Shown here: in pieces, positions 61,586 to 64,000 of the stretch | Numbering within the stretch: position 1 is the stretch's first letter | Layout: each line of letters opens with the position of its first letter | Source of the DNA: CAYWRO01 sp964460345 | Lineage (GTDB): Bacteria > Planctomycetota > Phycisphaerae > Phycisphaerales > UBA1924 | Length of the DNA: 64,000 bases | NCBI GenBank assembly: GCA_964460345.1 | Contig: CAYWRO010000004.1 | Span: 1 to 64,000 of the forward strand | Direction of reading: 5' to 3' | The notes under the pieces: generated by a model | Seen by the model: only the letters and a program-made list of their open reading frames with translations | What the model was told of the DNA's origin: nothing | Database searches by the model: none | Position numbers and translations under genes: made by a program

Positions 61586-61864
61586 TCACACCTTCCGCTT
61601 CATCCGCTCCGTCAGGTCCTCCACCTTCTGCTCCGCGCGATCCAGAATCCCCCGGCAATGCCGGATCAACCCCACGCCGCGCTCGTACTCGGCCAGCGCC
61701 TCCTCAAGACCGGCCTGCCCGCTTTCGATACGCGAAATGATCTGCTCCAGGCTGGCCAGCGCCTCCTCGAAACGCAGGTTCGGATCGACCTCTCCGCTCG
61801 TCTGTCCGCTCTCCGCTGCCGGCCTGTTCTCGTTTTCCTGCATCGCACCAGCGTAGGCGCTCAT
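61586..61864 (-). CDS. xseB: Exodeoxyribonuclease VII small subunit
   Basis: The ~92-residue product has the XseB helical hairpin: RFEEALASLEQIISRIESGQ and LEEALAEYERGVGLIRHCRGIL. It complexes with XseA to degrade single-stranded DNA. The N-terminal ~30 residues (ENENRPAAESGQTSGEVDPN) are disordered. The start is uncertain: ATG at 61864 or 61843, or TTG at 61870, none with a clear ribosome site. It lies 70 bp after a small unknown gene and 520 bp after xseA in the same direction. Confidence 0.88.
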   Translation of the reverse strand: MSAYAGAMQENENRPAAESGQTSGEVDPNLRFEEALASLEQIISRIESGQAGLEEALAEYERGVGLIRHCRGILDRAEQKVEDLTERMKRKV

Positions 61865-61934
61865 CGTCAAACTCGGACTGACACCGTCCGGCAGCCCTCG
61901 TCGAGCCCGCCAGGCAGAAGCCCGACCTGCCTCG

Positions 61935-62393
61935 CTAAACGAGCGAATTACGGCGCGAACGCCACCACCTGCGCTCGCTGTACGCCATCCCGAGGAAGAT
62001 CAAATCCCCCAGGCTCAGGCCAACGTTCGCGTGCACTCGCCAGCCGCGCCAGAGGAAACCGGCCAGTTCGACAAACGCGATCGGCCCGGTTTCCTCGCAC
62101 ACGCGGCCGTTCCGTTCCAGCCGCACCGGACCGACGCTCAGTTGAACACCCCAGGCACGCCGAAACAGGCGCGGCCCTGCTTCGGCCATCACGCGGTTGG
62201 TCAGCCCATCGAGCAAGCGCACTCGAAAGCCGCTCCACCCTTTACGCTCAAACCGCATTCGTTCCCCCGTGTTCAGCCGAACAAGCGCCGCGCGGCCGAA
62301 GGGTTGAAGGTCATAGCCGCCGAGCGGATCGTCATCCAACGTGAGAACGAACTGCCTTGAGAACCAGGAAACAGAACGGGCTTCCAGTACCAC
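61935..62393 (-). CDS. Unknown protein between xseA and xseB
   Basis: I do not recognise this 152-residue protein. It has beta-rich character (VLEARSVSWFSRQFVLTLDDD; PVRLERNGRVCEETGP) and near the C-terminus a hydrophobic stretch (FVELAGFLWRGWRVHANVGLSLGDLIFLGMAY) that might be a membrane helix, then an Arg-rich end. GGAG lies 6 nt before the GTG start. It lies within the xseA-xseB operon, 61 bp after xseA. It could be unrelated to the nuclease. Confidence 0.65.
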   Translation of the reverse strand: MVLEARSVSWFSRQFVLTLDDDPLGGYDLQPFGRAALVRLNTGERMRFERKGWSGFRVRLLDGLTNRVMAEAGPRLFRRAWGVQLSVGPVRLERNGRVCEETGPIAFVELAGFLWRGWRVHANVGLSLGDLIFLGMAYSERRWWRSRRNSLV

Positions 62394-62454
62394 TGCATCT
62401 CCTCAACCCCCCATCACAACAGCAAGCAAGGCGTTTAACCCCGATTGCCATCAG

Positions 62455-63942
62455 TCAGAACAGCCTCTCCTGACCCTCCACGTCTGCACGCGGCCGGCGC
62501 CGGCCCGTCCCCCCCGCCACCCGCGGCCCGCCCCCTTCAACGACACTCCTCACCTTGCCATCCGCCAGCACCGTCGTGATCCGCTCGCCGGGAATCGCCT
62601 GCTCCGCTCGTCTCAGCGCAGAGCCATCGCCGCGGAGCGTGACGGAAAAGCCGCGCGCGAGCACCGCCTGTGGCCCGACCAGTTCCAGCGCCCGCTCGAT
62701 TGCCTCGACACGGTCCGCCCGCCGCCGCAGCGCGGCCGTCCACGCCGCGTGCAACAGCGCTTCGGCCCGCCCCAGTGCCGCCGAGCGCCTCGCGTGCACC
62801 TCCGCGGGTCGGTTCTTCTCCAGCCTCGCGCTCTCCTCGAGCAGCCGCTGCCGCGCCATGCGAACGCGGCGGTCCACCGCCCCAGTTAGCCGCTGCGTGG
62901 CTGCCTCCAGACGCTCGCGCCGGGCCGTCACAACCACGCCCGGATCCATGAAGAAGGGATGCCGGGCTGCCGCACGCAGACGGTCGCGATCGTGGCGCAC
63001 GTGCCGTCCCAGCGCGCTGGAGAGTCGCGTGGCGAAGGCCGTCACCTGCTCGGTCAGCGCGCCGCAGTCCGGCGACAAGCGCATCGCCGCCTGCGTCGGC
63101 GTCGCGGCACGTTCATCGGCCACCAGTTCCGCGATGGTCGTGTCGGTCTCATGTCCAATCGCCGCGACCAGCGGCAGTGGGCAACCGACGATCGCCTCCG
63201 CGACGAGGCGCTCGTTGAACGCCCACAGGTCTTCCATGCTCCCCCCGCCACGCGTCACGAGCACCGCATCGATCTCCCCCGCGCGGGAACCCCCAGGGCC
63301 ATAAGTCCGCCCGAGCCAGTCGATCGCGCCCGCCACGGCCTCGGCGGCCCCTTCCCCCTGCACACGCACATCCACCAGCCCCACCTCAACACACGGCGCA
63401 CGCCGTCGCAGCGTGTCCAGCACGTCCTGCAGGGCCGCGCTGCCCTTGCTGGTCACAACCGCGATCCTGCGCGGGAAGAACGGCAGCGCCTTCTTGCGTG
63501 CCACATCGAACCACCCGAGCGCCCGGAGTTCCTCACACAGTCGGCGAAACTCCAACTCCAGCGCCCCCACTCCCACCGGTTCCAGCTTCTCCACGTAAAA
63601 CTGGGTCCGCCCCTGCGGCGCGTAGAACTCGACCCGCCCGGTCGCAACTACCTCCTGCCCGTTGCGAGGCGTGAACCCCGCCCGCCGGACCGCCGAGGCG
63701 AACATCACGCAACCGACCACCGCGCCGGCGTCCTTGAGTTGGAAGTACCAGTGCGTGCGATTCGTAAACCCGCTCACCTCCCCCGCGACGCGAAGGCCCG
63801 TCGCGAGGTTGTCGCGCAACGCGCCATCGATCATCGCGGCAAGCTGTGTGACGGTGATCGTGCCCCCAGCGCCGGCCGGCTCCGCACGCGCGGGCTGCCG
63901 TGCTGAGGCCATCTTGCCGGAGTCGAAAGGAAGGCGGGACAC
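62455..63942 (-). CDS. xseA: Exodeoxyribonuclease VII large subunit
   Basis: The 495-residue product has the N-terminal OB-fold (GLRVAGEVSGFTNRTHWYFQLKD), the catalytic domain with RIAVVTSKGSAALQDVL, VTRGGGSMEDLWAFN and PLVAAIGHETDTTIAELVAD, and a long coiled coil then a C-terminal SVTLRGDGSALRRAEQAIPGE segment. It binds single-stranded DNA and degrades it from both ends with XseB. The GTG start has no Shine-Dalgarno; TACCAT ends 5 nt before it, suggesting a leaderless message. An inner ATG at 63912 is less favoured. Confidence 0.95.
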   Translation of the reverse strand: MSRLPFDSGKMASARQPARAEPAGAGGTITVTQLAAMIDGALRDNLATGLRVAGEVSGFTNRTHWYFQLKDAGAVVGCVMFASAVRRAGFTPRNGQEVVATGRVEFYAPQGRTQFYVEKLEPVGVGALELEFRRLCEELRALGWFDVARKKALPFFPRRIAVVTSKGSAALQDVLDTLRRRAPCVEVGLVDVRVQGEGAAEAVAGAIDWLGRTYGPGGSRAGEIDAVLVTRGGGSMEDLWAFNERLVAEAIVGCPLPLVAAIGHETDTTIAELVADERAATPTQAAMRLSPDCGALTEQVTAFATRLSSALGRHVRHDRDRLRAAARHPFFMDPGVVVTARRERLEAATQRLTGAVDRRVRMARQRLLEESARLEKNRPAEVHARRSAALGRAEALLHAAWTAALRRRADRVEAIERALELVGPQAVLARGFSVTLRGDGSALRRAEQAIPGERITTVLADGKVRSVVEGGGPRVAGGTGRRRPRADVEGQERLF

Positions 63943-64000
63943 GCTTCATGGTACGGCGGGGTCCAGCCGCGTCGCCCGTCAGCTCGTCGCTCGCGCCGCA

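Overview
The window is high-GC bacterial DNA, dense with genes on both strands. It looks like a planctomycete of the Phycisphaerae type. That reading rests on the C-terminal 'GC-type' dockerin domains (VFDLLxYLDxWF, usually ending in Gly-Cys), several small membrane proteins carrying a CPxCGYxLxG...CPECG zinc ribbon, two bactofilins, and the mix of GTG/TTG starts. A run of 10 Ns at 25550-25559 shows a draft or metagenome assembly. There are no rRNA genes; one tRNA (Leu, CAG) is present.

Layout. 1-5.2 kb: housekeeping genes (proC fragment, accA, a DksA-like protein with a histone-like tail, lspA, a cupin, an MBL hydrolase). 5.2-11.5 kb: a minus-strand pseudopilin/secretin module of three pseudopilins, a one-TM protein, a large secretin and a TPR lipoprotein. 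The secretin has a pseudopilin-type globular domain and a second STN domain fused to its C-terminus. 11.8-20.3 kb: a secreted HEAT-repeat protein containing a receiver-like domain, an HTH-receiver regulator, an M42 peptidase, ygfZ, rnhB-ribD, tRNA-Leu and hsp20. 20.4-27 kb: a dockerin-bearing multicopper oxidase, an isocitrate/isopropylmalate dehydrogenase family gene, two bactofilins, a repeat-rich stretch with a 21-bp minisatellite, the assembly gap and a lipoprotein hydrolase. 26.7-34.3 kb: propionate/methylcitrate metabolism (aconitase family, prpD, prpB, prpC) interleaved with zinc-ribbon membrane proteins. 34.7-38 kb: two paralogous secreted dockerin proteins and a HEAT-like exported protein. 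38.2-45.7 kb: acyl-CoA synthetase, transaldolase, a SufS-like aminotransferase, a toxin-antitoxin pair with a frameshifted Doc toxin, gcvT and panC. 45.8-54.2 kb: two more dockerin proteins (HAF repeat and subtilase), then a coupled tolC-like / zinc-ribbon / htrA operon. 54.4-64 kb: a GH35 glycosidase, an HD hydrolase, ffh, a GH43-like lipoprotein, an M24 peptidase, and xseB/xseA.

The genes sketch an aerobic or microaerobic heterotroph that exports dockerin-tagged proteins, breaks down polysaccharide and handles propionyl-CoA through the 2-methylcitrate cycle. Two patterns cut across the window. About ten genes lack a Shine-Dalgarno and have a TANNNT-type -10 box 5-6 nt before the start codon, so they are probably leaderless. 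Short tandem repeats (8, 10 and 21 bp units) cluster at 24.4-27.4 kb, two of them inside one aconitase-family gene. Functions are from reading the translated sequence; no database search was run.
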